Origin: Altererythrobacter sp. C41
GTDB taxonomy: Bacteria; Pseudomonadota; Alphaproteobacteria; Sphingomonadales; Sphingomonadaceae
DNA length: 64,000 bases
Direction: 5' to 3'
NCBI RefSeq assembly: GCF_016803135.1
Contig: NZ_JAEVFE010000002.1
Coordinates: 574,267 to 638,266 of the forward strand
The position numbers were made by a program, and so were the translations under genes. Of this stretch, positions 33,989-42,996 are shown piece by piece. How positions within the stretch are numbered: position 1 is the first letter of the stretch; each line of letters opens with the position of its first letter. Under the pieces are notes generated by a model. It saw only the letters and a program-made list of their open reading frames with translations. It ran no database searches and was not told where the DNA came from.

Positions 33989-35652
33989 TGCGGCGCCTTT
34001 GCGGGCAGCGGCGGAGAGATCACACCTACGTTCCAGTTCCATTGCTGATCGCCCGCGGCCCTACGGCGGCAGACGGTTTCCTCGTAAAGGTCGTAGCGAT
34101 CGCCCAGCACGTCGTTCACGACGAACGGCTTGCCGTCGAACACCATGTAGGCCTCGCCGGTGCCGAACGCGGGCCAGTCCGGCTGGCCCTCCGCGCGCGG
34201 AACACCGCTGCGCGCGAAGGAGGTCCAGTACTGGACCATCGCATCGGACAGCGCGCGCTGCTCCTGCGTGCGCGGAATGCGCGGCCAGTTGTCGGTGGTC
34301 TCCCAGATCGTGCCGAACATGAAGGGTATCTCGGAGGCGTGGAAGGCATGGAGCCCCGCTTCGTCGGCGGCCGGGTAGCCGTGATCGAACAGGTAGAGGT
34401 AGGCGGGGGCTCCGATCGCCGCCTGCTTCCGGCCGATCCGCTCGGCTGTCCAGCCATAGAGCGCGTCGCGCGTCGCGGCGAGCATGCTCTCGTCGATCGT
34501 ATCGGAGGGATAGATCGCCAGGAAGCGGTCGGCGAGCTCGCCATAGGCCGCGCGCACTTTCGCCTCGTATTCCCCGGCGTCGGCCGGCGCCGGCGGCAGC
34601 AGGCGGCGCAGCGACCGGATCTCGCCGCTGTTGAAGCCTGCGAGCACCGGCACCGGCGCCTGCTCGCCGCGGTCGAAGGCCTCGGCGATCTGATGCGGGA
34701 TGATCTTGCCATCGACCGTGCCCCAGGTCGGGTATCCCGCAGCGGTCGCCTTCGCGACGAGTTCGCGGGGGCCGAGGGCGCGCAGATCCGCAAGATCGTC
34801 TGCGTCGAGCTTCTCCCCCAGCCAGACACCGAGCGATTCCGCCGAAGGATGGCCGTTCTGCGCCTCCTTCAGCGCGGGCGTGGAGATCATGTACGAGCTC
34901 TGCATGATCGCCTTGTCGAACAGCCCGCGTGCCAGCGGCGAGGTCATCAGGTACATGACGCTGAGCGCGCCCGCGGATTCGCCCGCGATCGTCACATTGT
35001 CGGGATCGCCGCCGAAGGCCGCGATGTTGCGTTCGATCCAGCGCAGCGCTTCGATTTGGTCGAGGAAGCCGTAGTTGCCCGAGATGTCCTGCGCGGACTC
35101 GGCGCTGAGCTCCGGATGCGCGAGGAATCCGAGCACGCCCAGGCGGTAGTTGAGCGAAACGACGACCGTGCCCTCTTCGGCCAGGTGTGCACCATCGTAC
35201 ATGCCGAAGCTGCTTGCCCCGGCAACCAGCGCGCCGCCGTGGATCCAGACCAGAACCGGTGCGTTCGTCGCGCCCTCCGGCGCCCAGACGTTGAGGGTGA
35301 GGCAATCTTCGCTCATCTCGCCGAGTTCTTCGGCGTAGATGTTGTTGGCCGCCCCGCGCTCTTCGGGCTGGAAGCAGGGTGGGCCGAAAGCCTCTGCGTC
35401 CAGCACGCCTTGCCAGGGCGCCTTGGCAACGGGCGGCTGCCAGCGCCGCTCGCCCACCGGAGCTTCGGCGTAGGGTATGCCGCGGAAGACCGTGATTCCG
35501 TCCTCTTGCACGCCGCGAACGTTGCCGGCCTGAGCCCTGATCACTGATGCTTCCTTGGCATGAGCGGATACGGCGAGCATGCCTGCCAATCCTGCCAGCA
35601 GGCCAGCCGTGCGAACCAGCGCCGATCTCGTCCGGATGCGACCCGCGATCAT
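33979..35652 (-). CDS. Secreted type-B carboxylesterase (copy 2, intact)
   Basis: A 557-residue enzyme with a signal peptide (ends VSAHA), then the classic fold: ITVFRGIPYAEAPVG, SEDCLTLNVWAPEG, oxyanion WIHGG, nucleophile in GESAGA, Glu in FNSGEIRS, and His in AFHASEIPF. It is an intact paralogue of copy 1 at 26023, sharing long stretches around these motifs and the C-terminal GTGEAYMVFD. It lies 32 bases after the TonB receptor stop and overlaps the synthetase start. Likely a periplasmic esterase acting on the receptor's cargo. Confidence 0.93.
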   Translation of the reverse strand: MIAGRIRTRSALVRTAGLLAGLAGMLAVSAHAKEASVIRAQAGNVRGVQEDGITVFRGIPYAEAPVGERRWQPPVAKAPWQGVLDAEAFGPPCFQPEERGAANNIYAEELGEMSEDCLTLNVWAPEGATNAPVLVWIHGGALVAGASSFGMYDGAHLAEEGTVVVSLNYRLGVLGFLAHPELSAESAQDISGNYGFLDQIEALRWIERNIAAFGGDPDNVTIAGESAGALSVMYLMTSPLARGLFDKAIMQSSYMISTPALKEAQNGHPSAESLGVWLGEKLDADDLADLRALGPRELVAKATAAGYPTWGTVDGKIIPHQIAEAFDRGEQAPVPVLAGFNSGEIRSLRRLLPPAPADAGEYEAKVRAAYGELADRFLAIYPSDTIDESMLAATRDALYGWTAERIGRKQAAIGAPAYLYLFDHGYPAADEAGLHAFHASEIPFMFGTIWETTDNWPRIPRTQEQRALSDAMVQYWTSFARSGVPRAEGQPDWPAFGTGEAYMVFDGKPFVVNDVLGDRYDLYEETVCRRRAAGDQQWNWNVGVISPPLPAKAPQCR

Positions 35653-35684
35653 GGCTTCACCTCTCTTCTGTTCCTCGTGCACGA

Positions 35685-37964
35685 TCAGAAGTCGATGCCG
35701 AGACGAACACCCACCGTGCGCGGCCGCAGTCTCGCGTACCGTGCGTCGAGGAAGGCCTCGGGGTGGACGTAGGTGATCGCGTTGTTGTCGAACACGTTCT
35801 CGACATAGGCGGTCAGCGAAACCTGGCCCAGATCGACGCCGGCGACGAAGTTGGCCACGGTGTAAGCGTCGGTGAAATCGTACGTCGGATTGATAACATC
35901 GGGCTGGCCGGCAACGTTCGGGAACAGCCCGGGGAACTTGCCGACATGCGCGACATTCCCTGATACGAACGCGTCGGCATTTGCGCCCAGCGCGAAGTCG
36001 TAGCGGACGGTGGCCGAACCCTGAAAGTGCGGCGAGGCGAGCTGGATGCCTTCCTCGGCGCCGGACATCGCGGCTTCGGCGGGGGTCAGTTCGGTCACTT
36101 CGGAATCGTTGAAGGAGCCGTTTAGTGAGAGGCTGAGGCCACGCACCGGGCGTGCGGCAAGTTCGAATTCGATGCCTTTGCTCACCGCCGCGCCGATGTT
36201 GGTCGCGAACTGGACCTGGTCCGACAAGCGGTTGGCTTGCACCTGTATGTCGCGCCAGTCGATGTAATAGAGCGCGATGGCGGCCGTCAGCTTGCCGTCC
36301 AGCCAATTGCCCTTGAGCCCGACTTCGTAGTTCGTGAGGCTGTCCGAATCCGCGCCATCAGGGATAATGATGTCATTCTCATCAGCAACGCTCCCCAAAC
36401 CTGCGCGGGCATTCACGACGGGCGAGCGGAAGCCGGTAGCGACCGTGGCGTAGGCGGTCAGCGATTCCGACGGCTTGTACGATGCGCTGGCCTTGTAGGA
36501 GATTTTGTCCGCCGTGACCTTTCGGCCCACTGCCGGATCGACCTCGGTGATTGTTAGCGGCAGGTTGCTGAAACCGCCGAGCGCCAGCGCCAGGTAGTTG
36601 CTGTTGTAGCCCCAGTCCTCAGTAAACGACTGCACTTCGGTGGTCGTGTAGCGGAGCCCGCCCGTCAGCCAGAAATTGTCGGAAAAGCGGTAGGTCAGCT
36701 CGCCGAACCCGGCCATCTCCGTCTGGTTGGTATGTGCGCCAAAGCGCTGGTAATACTCGTCGTCGAGCCCCGTCAGGCCGCGTTCCTCGAGGAATTCGAT
36801 CGACGAGCGGTAGTTGTAGTCTACGTCGCGCCGCTTGTCGTAGAAGAAGCCGCCGACGATCCAGTCGAACCGGCCTCCGCCAGCCGAGGCGAGGCGCACT
36901 TCCTGTACGAAGATGTCGTCGTAGGCCAGGGCGTCGAGCGCGAACGGAGTCGTCTGCGCAAACGTGCCGGCGAGATCGACGATGAAGGTCTGATCGAACG
37001 TGGAAAGCGTCGACGAGCTCGTGAGGTTCGCGAAGCCGAGGTCGTAATCGAGTGTGAAGTTGTAGCTCGTCAGCTTAGCGTGAAACAGGTCCGGCCGCTC
37101 GCTGAGACGCACGAACTCGCCGCGATCCGGGTTTACCAGGCCGGAATCGCGCGGCTTGCTGTTCTCGTGCATGACCATCGCGCGCATCGAGAGTCGGTCG
37201 GTCGGATCCCATTGCAGCATGGCGCGTCCGCCGGCCGATTCCAGCGTGTTCGCGTTGTCCCGTCCGGTGCCGATGTTGTCGACCCAGCCGTCTTCGTGCC
37301 GGTAGAAACCGACCGCGCGGAAGGCGAGCTTGTCCTCGACCAGTGGGACGTTGATCATTCCGTTGTAGCGCTTGCGGAACGAGTCCTTGCCGGTGAGGCC
37401 GTAGTCGACCAGCAGCTTGCCTTCGAACTGGCTGGCATCGGGGCTCTTGGTCAGGATCCGTACGGCGCCGGCGAGTGAGTTGGAGCCGAACAGCGTACCC
37501 TGGGGGCCGCGCAGGAATTCGACTCGCTCGACATCGAACAAGGTGGGGTCGAGAATGGTCGAGTTGCCGTTGGCTGAGATCGGCAGCTCGTCGATGTAGA
37601 TCGCGACGGTGCCTTGCAGGTTCGCGCCGTAACCGTTGGTGGCGATGCCGCGCGCCGTGAAGTTGTTGAAGTTGGCGGTCGGCTTGTTAACGACGACGCC
37701 CGGCGTCTCGCGCGCGAGCCCTTCGTAGCCGACGATGCCCTTCGCCGTCAGCTCCTCCTGCTGATAGGCGGTGACACTGAGCGGCACGTCCTGCAGGCTC
37801 TGCTCGCGCCGGGTAGCCGTGACGATGATGACGCCGCTGTCGGTGTCCTCTTCGGCAGCCGGCGCCGCCGCTTCCTGTTCCGCATTGTCCTGTGCAAACG
37901 CCGCGCTAGGTAAACTCGCAACCGCAACCGCCGATGCGGAAGCCAACAGCCATCCCTTCATCAT
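35685..37964 (-). CDS. TonB-dependent receptor heading the ester catabolic cluster
   Basis: A 759-residue outer-membrane receptor with signal peptide (SAAFAQ), TonB-box-like VIIVTATRREQSLQDVP, a plug domain (YEGLARETPGVVV, FLRGPQGTLFGSNSLAGAVR) and a C-terminal barrel ending in Phe (VGVRLGIDF). It belongs to the general FecA/CirA-like sphingomonad group often linked to uptake of small hydrophobic compounds, and is unlike the longer carbohydrate receptor at 19562. ATG at 37964 sits behind GGGAGAG. First gene of the minus-strand cluster; an ATTCAC/GTGAAT repeat lies about 80 bases upstream. Confidence 0.93.
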   Translation of the reverse strand: MMKGWLLASASAVAVASLPSAAFAQDNAEQEAAAPAAEEDTDSGVIIVTATRREQSLQDVPLSVTAYQQEELTAKGIVGYEGLARETPGVVVNKPTANFNNFTARGIATNGYGANLQGTVAIYIDELPISANGNSTILDPTLFDVERVEFLRGPQGTLFGSNSLAGAVRILTKSPDASQFEGKLLVDYGLTGKDSFRKRYNGMINVPLVEDKLAFRAVGFYRHEDGWVDNIGTGRDNANTLESAGGRAMLQWDPTDRLSMRAMVMHENSKPRDSGLVNPDRGEFVRLSERPDLFHAKLTSYNFTLDYDLGFANLTSSSTLSTFDQTFIVDLAGTFAQTTPFALDALAYDDIFVQEVRLASAGGGRFDWIVGGFFYDKRRDVDYNYRSSIEFLEERGLTGLDDEYYQRFGAHTNQTEMAGFGELTYRFSDNFWLTGGLRYTTTEVQSFTEDWGYNSNYLALALGGFSNLPLTITEVDPAVGRKVTADKISYKASASYKPSESLTAYATVATGFRSPVVNARAGLGSVADENDIIIPDGADSDSLTNYEVGLKGNWLDGKLTAAIALYYIDWRDIQVQANRLSDQVQFATNIGAAVSKGIEFELAARPVRGLSLSLNGSFNDSEVTELTPAEAAMSGAEEGIQLASPHFQGSATVRYDFALGANADAFVSGNVAHVGKFPGLFPNVAGQPDVINPTYDFTDAYTVANFVAGVDLGQVSLTAYVENVFDNNAITYVHPEAFLDARYARLRPRTVGVRLGIDF

Positions 37965-38041
37965 CTCTCTCCCATCCAGTCGCACCCTTCAAGAGGTGCT
38001 TGTGTGGCGCGCAAACTATCCTCGAATAATCGGATGTCAAT

Positions 38042-38063
38042 ATTCACTATCGTGAGTGTGAAT
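38042..38063. promoter_or_regulatory. ATTCAC-N10-GTGAAT inverted repeat upstream of the TonB receptor
   Basis: Six-base arms separated by ten bases, within a locally AT-rich stretch upstream of the receptor; a nested TCAC-N4-GTGA is also present. It could be the operator or activator site for the catabolic cluster. The arms do not match the TTAACTC site at 31598. Confidence 0.4.
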
Positions 38064-38154
38064 AAAAATCCGACGCCAGTTTGAGTGGGAGGGGCGTCGG
38101 TTGTTGCGAGAAATTCTTTGCAATTGCCGGACTGCTCCGCGATCGCGCGCCGCG

Positions 38155-38358
38155 ATGGCTGATGAGGTCGCCTCCCCCTGCCGCAATATTTGCCGCGTCT
38201 CTGCGGCAGGCGACTTATGCGAGGGCTGTGGGCGAACGCTTGAAGAGATCGGCCGCTGGGCGGCGGCAGGCGACGCGGAGAAGCGGCAGATCGTTGCTGC
38301 CGCGCGCGAGCGGCTTACGGAGTTGGCTGGCTCTCGGCCCGGCGAGGGCGGAAAGTGA
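38155..38358 (+). CDS. DUF1289 family small cysteine-rich protein
   Basis: A 67-residue protein with the DUF1289 pattern: PCRNICRVSAAGDLCEGCGRT, then LEEIGRWAAAGDAEKRQIV. Four cysteines could bind a metal. Function is unknown. The start is the ATG at 38155 (MADEVASPC); the frame is open further up but without motif content. Its last 44 bases overlap the end of the convergent GDYxxLxY gene, so the two transcripts are antisense to each other there. Confidence 0.85.
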   Translation: MADEVASPCRNICRVSAAGDLCEGCGRTLEEIGRWAAAGDAEKRQIVAAARERLTELAGSRPGEGGK

Positions 38359-38821
38359 TATCGAGCGGGGTCAGGCGCCCGTCTTTGCGCACGCGGATGC
38401 GGACGATGCCCTGCAGCTTGGGATCGGCAAGCTGACGCTGAAGCGCCGCAGCGCGCTCCTGCGAGACATAGAGGCGGCCGCTCGCCAGTCCGCCTTCGGG
38501 GTCGTTCCATCCGCCGTCCGCGCGGACGGGATGATCGCAGCGCTCGCCTTCGGGCAGATATACGCGCGCGAGGTCGGGAGCCTGCCCCTCCAGACATAAC
38601 ACCGGCTCGCCTGTAAGGTCGGCCGATCCGCGTTCGAGACCCGGCCAGTCGTAGGTGTAGATCACGTAATGGCCGCGCAGCAGATCGCGCGGGTCGTAGC
38701 CGCCGATCGGGACGAGCCATTCTGTGCCCTGCTGTGCCGCTCGGTGCGTGGTAGCCCAGCTTGCGGCGAGGCCGATAAGCGGGAGCGCCAGGGTCAGCGC
38801 CAGAGTGAGGCGGCGATTCAT
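38315..38821 (-). CDS. GDYxxLxY-domain membrane-anchored protein
   Basis: A 168-residue protein with one N-terminal membrane segment (LALTLALPLIGLAASW) and the family motif in variant form (DLLRGHYVIYTY) in an extracytoplasmic domain. The family is commonly encoded next to DUF2157/DUF4401 membrane proteins, as here: its ATG overlaps the DUF2157 stop by four bases. Function unknown; the pairing suggests a small membrane complex. Two cysteines (VLCLEG, ERCDHP) may form a disulfide. Confidence 0.85.
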   Translation of the reverse strand: MNRRLTLALTLALPLIGLAASWATTHRAAQQGTEWLVPIGGYDPRDLLRGHYVIYTYDWPGLERGSADLTGEPVLCLEGQAPDLARVYLPEGERCDHPVRADGGWNDPEGGLASGRLYVSQERAAALQRQLADPKLQGIVRIRVRKDGRLTPLDITFRPRRAESQPTP

Positions 38822-39969
38822 GGCGTGCCCTCATCAGGCGGCGCGAGCCGGCGCGAAATGCGCACCGCAATCCACGCCACCGCGAGGATCAGCAGCCCGG
38901 CAACGATCAGCCCCGCACCGCTCGTCAGCAGATCGCTTGCAAGTTCGAAGCTGAGGATCACCAGACGCACCGCGATCACGGCGACGGCGAGCTGAAAGAT
39001 CCGCCGCCACCCCGCATGGAGCGCCGCAAGCGCGACGCCGATCCACAACGCCATGAACAGGATTGCGCCGCCCAGCATGCTCCCGTCGACGAGATGGGCG
39101 GCGACCAGTACGAGCGCTGCGCCGCCGATCACGCACCCTGCGGCAAGTCCCGAGGCACTGCGTCGGGCCGCGAGCACCAGGCCGGCTGCACCGAGGCCGA
39201 TGGCGGCCTGCACGACCTGCGTCGCGAGTGCGAGGAAGCGCTCGGTGTCGCCGTCGAAGTCGTCGAGCCCGCTCGCGGCCGCGATCAGCGAGGCGCCGCC
39301 CAGCGCATAGGCGAAGCCGAGCTGTTCGAGGCGGCGCCAGAAGCCGGTCCGCGTGCTGCGCCCGCGCATCCAGGCGCCCAGCGGTGCGAGCAACACGGGC
39401 AGCGCGGTCGCGAGGCCCACGACGAGCGCGGGACGTTCGCCACGATCGAAACCGAACAGTGGCCGCATCGGGTCCGAAAAATCCCAGCAGGCGTAGGCGA
39501 GCAGGACAGTGAGCAGTGCGGCAGTAAGCCAGCTCGATCCGCGCAGCAGAATCACCGGTGCGAACAGCGCGAGCCACAGCGCTAGCGGCTGCCACAGCGG
39601 CGAACTCGTCTGGTAGACTTGGCCAAGGTGTCCGAAAAACGTAAGCCCGAGCACCGCGAACACGAAGAGTAGCGCCTCATGCCCCCAGGGCCGGTGCGAC
39701 AGCAGCTCCTCGCCCCGCCACCAGAGTGCGGCGGCAAGCACAGTCAGGAGCATGAAATGGACCGCGAGCCGCACCGTTCCGGGTATCGCTTCCCAGTTGG
39801 CGGCCACGACCGAGACGAGCCCGAGCCCGATCGCCAGTGCGCCGATCCCAACCACGGCCCACAGCGCAAGAGGGCGGGAATGCTCCGCTTCGTAAGCGCG
39901 GATCGACGCCGTCGTTCCGGCATCGATCAGCCCGGCCTCCTGCCAGGCGGCGAGTTTGCGTTCGATCAT
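38818..39969 (-). CDS. DUF2157 multi-spanning membrane protein
   Basis: A 383-residue integral membrane protein. The cytoplasmic N-terminus (RKLAAWQEAGLIDAGTTASI) matches the DUF2157 domain, followed by about ten hydrophobic segments. It forms an operon with the GDYxxLxY gene. ATG at 39969 is chosen; a TTG two codons upstream is possible. No transport or catalytic motif is visible, and function is unknown. It begins 23 bases after the ligD stop, so it may be read through from the ku-ligD operon. Confidence 0.87.
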   Translation of the reverse strand: MIERKLAAWQEAGLIDAGTTASIRAYEAEHSRPLALWAVVGIGALAIGLGLVSVVAANWEAIPGTVRLAVHFMLLTVLAAALWWRGEELLSHRPWGHEALLFVFAVLGLTFFGHLGQVYQTSSPLWQPLALWLALFAPVILLRGSSWLTAALLTVLLAYACWDFSDPMRPLFGFDRGERPALVVGLATALPVLLAPLGAWMRGRSTRTGFWRRLEQLGFAYALGGASLIAAASGLDDFDGDTERFLALATQVVQAAIGLGAAGLVLAARRSASGLAAGCVIGGAALVLVAAHLVDGSMLGGAILFMALWIGVALAALHAGWRRIFQLAVAVIAVRLVILSFELASDLLTSGAGLIVAGLLILAVAWIAVRISRRLAPPDEGTP

Positions 39970-39992
39970 TCGCAAGCGACGCTACTTCCCGC

Positions 39993-42515
39993 TCAGATGT
40001 CGGGCAAGCGTTGTTCGGCGAAGCCCCAGCCCGCCAGCGCCTTCGATTGTGCCCGTTTGTGGAGCGCCTTGGCATCGGAGATCGAGAACGGCTGCGCATT
40101 CGCGAAGTCGTCCAGCTCCTTCCAGGAGATCGGCACGGCCACGGGCGCGCCTTCCCGCGCGCGGGCGGAATAGGGGACGACCGCCGTGCTCCCTCGCTGG
40201 TTGCGCAGGTAGTCGATGAAGATCTTCCCCTTGCGCTTGGCCTTGCTCATCGTGGCGACGAAGCGCTCGGGTTCGGCCATGCTCAGCGCCTCGGCGAAGC
40301 GCTGGGAGAAGTCCTTGTGCTCCTCCCACGAATGGCCGGGAGTGAGGGGGACTACGACGTGTACGCCCTTGCCGCCCGAAAGCATGGCGAAGCTGGTGAG
40401 GCCGAGGTCGGCGAGCTTCTTGCGAATGTCCTTCGCGGCCTGCTTGACGTCGCCGAAATCGAGCCCTTCGTCCGGGTCGAGATCGAACACCATCCGGTCG
40501 GGTTCCTCCACCTCCGTGCTGCGGGCGCCCCAGCCGTGGAACTCGATTGTGCCCATCTGAACGCAGGCGAGCAGGCCCGCGGCATCCTCGACATAGAGAT
40601 AGTCTTCGGTCCCGCCCTTCTTCTCCGCGATCGGGACATGATGGACGTGCTCCCCGAACGAGCCGGAATCGTGCTTCTGGAAAAAGCACTTGCGCGCCCG
40701 CCCCTGGGGACAGCGCACCAGGCTGACCGGGCGAAACGCGGCGAAGGGAAGCATCAGCGGCGCGATGCTGGCATAGTAGTCGGCGAGATCGCCCTTGGTC
40801 TGCCCGCTGTCGGGGAAGATTACGCGGCTGCGGTTGGATATCTTCACCGCGCCCGCCACTTCTTCCTGCGGAGCCTCATCCGGCTCTTCCGGGGACACGT
40901 CCTCGGCGGGCTTGTCGCTTCTGAGGCCGATGAAGCTCGCGTGGCGCACGTTTCCCTCGGCGGTGAACTCGGCGAAGGCGATCTCCGCGACCAGTTTGGG
41001 CGCAAGCCAGGTGACCCCGCGCGCGGACACCCTGTCGACCTCGGCGGGCGCCTTCGTTCGTTCCAGTCGTGCCATTTTCTGTGCCAGATCGGCCAGTACG
41101 TCCTGATTAAAGCCGGTGCCGACATTGCCCTTGTAGACGAGCTCGCCGTTCTCGTGCTGCGCCAGCAGGAGCGACGAAAACGGCCGCGCCTTGGCGCTCG
41201 ATTTCTTCCACCCGATGATCACGAATTCCTGCCGCAACGTGCACTTGATCTTGACCCAGTTTCGCGTGCGTGTGCCGCGATAAGGCGAGTCGACCGCCTT
41301 CGAGATTATCCCCTCCTGCTTCGCCTGGCACATGGCGCGGTAGAGCTTTTCGCCCGCGCCGATCACGTGGTCGGCGACGTGGATCGGCGGCTCGGCGCTC
41401 CTGAGCAACGCCTCCAGCCGTTCCTTGCGCTCGATATTCGGGAGCTTGGCGAGGTTCTCTCCATCGACTTCCAGCAGATCGAACGCATGGAAGGTGAGTG
41501 CGTCGTCTCGACCTTGCGAGCCGTGCCCCCGCTTGAGAACCTTCTGGAGCGCCGAGAAATCGGGATTGCCGTCTTTCCCGTACGCGACGATCTCCCCGTC
41601 GATCAGGCACGATGGCAGGTCGAGCGCCGCGAACTTCGCGACCAGCGGGGCGAACTTGTCGCTCCAGTCCTTGCCGCTGCGGGTATAGACGCGCACGTCC
41701 TCCCCCGCTGCGGCGATGAGCGCGCGGTAGCCGTCGAACTTGATCTCGTGCATCCAGCCGTTGCCCGTAGGTACGGCATCGACCAGCGTGGCGAGCTGGG
41801 GCGGGCGGAACTTCGGCGGCTTGCCGGAGACGGCCTTGCGCTTCGGCTTGGCCTTGCGGGCATTGTGCTTCGCCGCCTTTTCCATCTCGCTGGCGAAGGC
41901 CACGCCCTTCTTGCCTTTGAGCGAGTGTTCGCCTTTCACGTCGGCGGCAATCTCCGCCATCGAACGGCCGGTGAGAACGCTGGTCAGCTCGCGCTCCACC
42001 AGCGGGTCGCCTTCCTCGGCATATTCGTCGGCCACTTTGCGCAGCAACCAGTTCTCGCGCTTCTCGCCGGGCCGCTTCTTCATCCGCACCAGCAGCCACT
42101 CGCCGTTCATGCGCTCGCCGCGCAGCGTGAAGTGGAGATGGCCCTTGTCGATGTCCTTCCAGCTCTTGCCCTCGACCGGGGCCCAGGTACCGCGGTCCCA
42201 CAGCATCACCGTGCCGCCCCCGTATTCGCCCTTGGGGATCGTGCCTTCGAATTCGGCGTAGGACATCGGATGATCCTCGGTCCGGACCGCGAGGCGCTTG
42301 ATCTCGGGGTCGGGCGAGGGACCTTTGGTCACGGCCCAAGACTTGAGCACGCCGTCGGCCTCGAGCCGGAAGTCCCAGTGGAGGCGAGTGGCATCGTGCT
42401 TCTGGACGATGAAGCGATTGCCCCCGTCGCTGCTGGCACGCTTCCCGGCGGGCTCCGCCGTGCGGGCGAAGTCGCGCTTGCGGTTGTATTCGGCGAGCGG
42501 GTCACGCTTCGCCAT
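39993..42515 (-). CDS. ligD: ATP-dependent DNA ligase D, multi-domain end-joining enzyme
   Basis: An 840-residue protein with all three LigD modules. Residues about 30-160 are the 3'-phosphoesterase (HDATRLHWDFRLE, GTIPKGEYGGGTVMLWDRG). Residues about 235-540 are the ligase, with adenylated Lys259 in EIKFDGYR. Residues about 550-840 are the primase/polymerase (metal-binding DLDPDEG, SGGKGVHVVVPL). The order PE-ligase-polymerase is that of Pseudomonas LigD rather than the mycobacterial order. With Ku it repairs double-strand breaks by non-homologous end joining. The start overlaps the MgtC-like gene by 14 bases. Confidence 0.96.
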   Translation of the reverse strand: MAKRDPLAEYNRKRDFARTAEPAGKRASSDGGNRFIVQKHDATRLHWDFRLEADGVLKSWAVTKGPSPDPEIKRLAVRTEDHPMSYAEFEGTIPKGEYGGGTVMLWDRGTWAPVEGKSWKDIDKGHLHFTLRGERMNGEWLLVRMKKRPGEKRENWLLRKVADEYAEEGDPLVERELTSVLTGRSMAEIAADVKGEHSLKGKKGVAFASEMEKAAKHNARKAKPKRKAVSGKPPKFRPPQLATLVDAVPTGNGWMHEIKFDGYRALIAAAGEDVRVYTRSGKDWSDKFAPLVAKFAALDLPSCLIDGEIVAYGKDGNPDFSALQKVLKRGHGSQGRDDALTFHAFDLLEVDGENLAKLPNIERKERLEALLRSAEPPIHVADHVIGAGEKLYRAMCQAKQEGIISKAVDSPYRGTRTRNWVKIKCTLRQEFVIIGWKKSSAKARPFSSLLLAQHENGELVYKGNVGTGFNQDVLADLAQKMARLERTKAPAEVDRVSARGVTWLAPKLVAEIAFAEFTAEGNVRHASFIGLRSDKPAEDVSPEEPDEAPQEEVAGAVKISNRSRVIFPDSGQTKGDLADYYASIAPLMLPFAAFRPVSLVRCPQGRARKCFFQKHDSGSFGEHVHHVPIAEKKGGTEDYLYVEDAAGLLACVQMGTIEFHGWGARSTEVEEPDRMVFDLDPDEGLDFGDVKQAAKDIRKKLADLGLTSFAMLSGGKGVHVVVPLTPGHSWEEHKDFSQRFAEALSMAEPERFVATMSKAKRKGKIFIDYLRNQRGSTAVVPYSARAREGAPVAVPISWKELDDFANAQPFSISDAKALHKRAQSKALAGWGFAEQRLPDI

Positions 42516-42996
42516 CGCGCGGCTCCCTCTCCTTGCCGAGCACGCGGCCGCTTTCCTTGTCCTCGACCAGCCGTAGCAGCGTGAGAAGCACGAGGCTGAC
42601 GATCGCGGCGACCACCACTAGCGGCCACTGCGCAGCGCCGCAGGCGATGCCGATGACCGCCGCGACCCACAAGTGGGCGGCCGTGGTGAGGTTATGAACC
42701 TGCCCTCTGCTGAATACGATCAGACCGGCCCCGAGAATGCCCACAAAGGAACCGGTAGCCTCGAATATGCGCAACGGATCCATCCGGTCGCCGTCGAGCT
42801 GAGCGTAGAGCGCGATGATCGAAACCGTCATCGCGGCCGCCGCGAAGCAGATCAGCGCGTGGGTGCGCATGCCGGCTTCGTGCCCGCGCAACTCGCGGTC
42901 GAGACCGAGCAGAACGCCGAGGATCGCCGCGGCGCCTAGGCGCGAGAGCAGATCCCAATCCATCCAGTGGATCAGAACGGGGTCGTTGAGCTCCAT
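42502..42996 (-). CDS. MgtC/SapB-family inner-membrane protein
   Basis: A 164-residue protein with about five hydrophobic segments and the MgtC N-terminal pattern (LLSRLGAAAILGVLLGLDRE, then GMRTHALICFAAAAMTV). It sits between ku and ligD, with a one-base overlap with ku (TGATG) and 14 bases with ligD, so it is locked into the end-joining operon. MgtC proteins affect membrane energetics or magnesium adaptation; a role in DNA repair is not known to me. It lacks the soluble C-terminal domain of true MgtC. Confidence 0.9.
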   Translation of the reverse strand: MELNDPVLIHWMDWDLLSRLGAAAILGVLLGLDRELRGHEAGMRTHALICFAAAAMTVSIIALYAQLDGDRMDPLRIFEATGSFVGILGAGLIVFSRGQVHNLTTAAHLWVAAVIGIACGAAQWPLVVVAAIVSLVLLTLLRLVEDKESGRVLGKEREPRDGEA

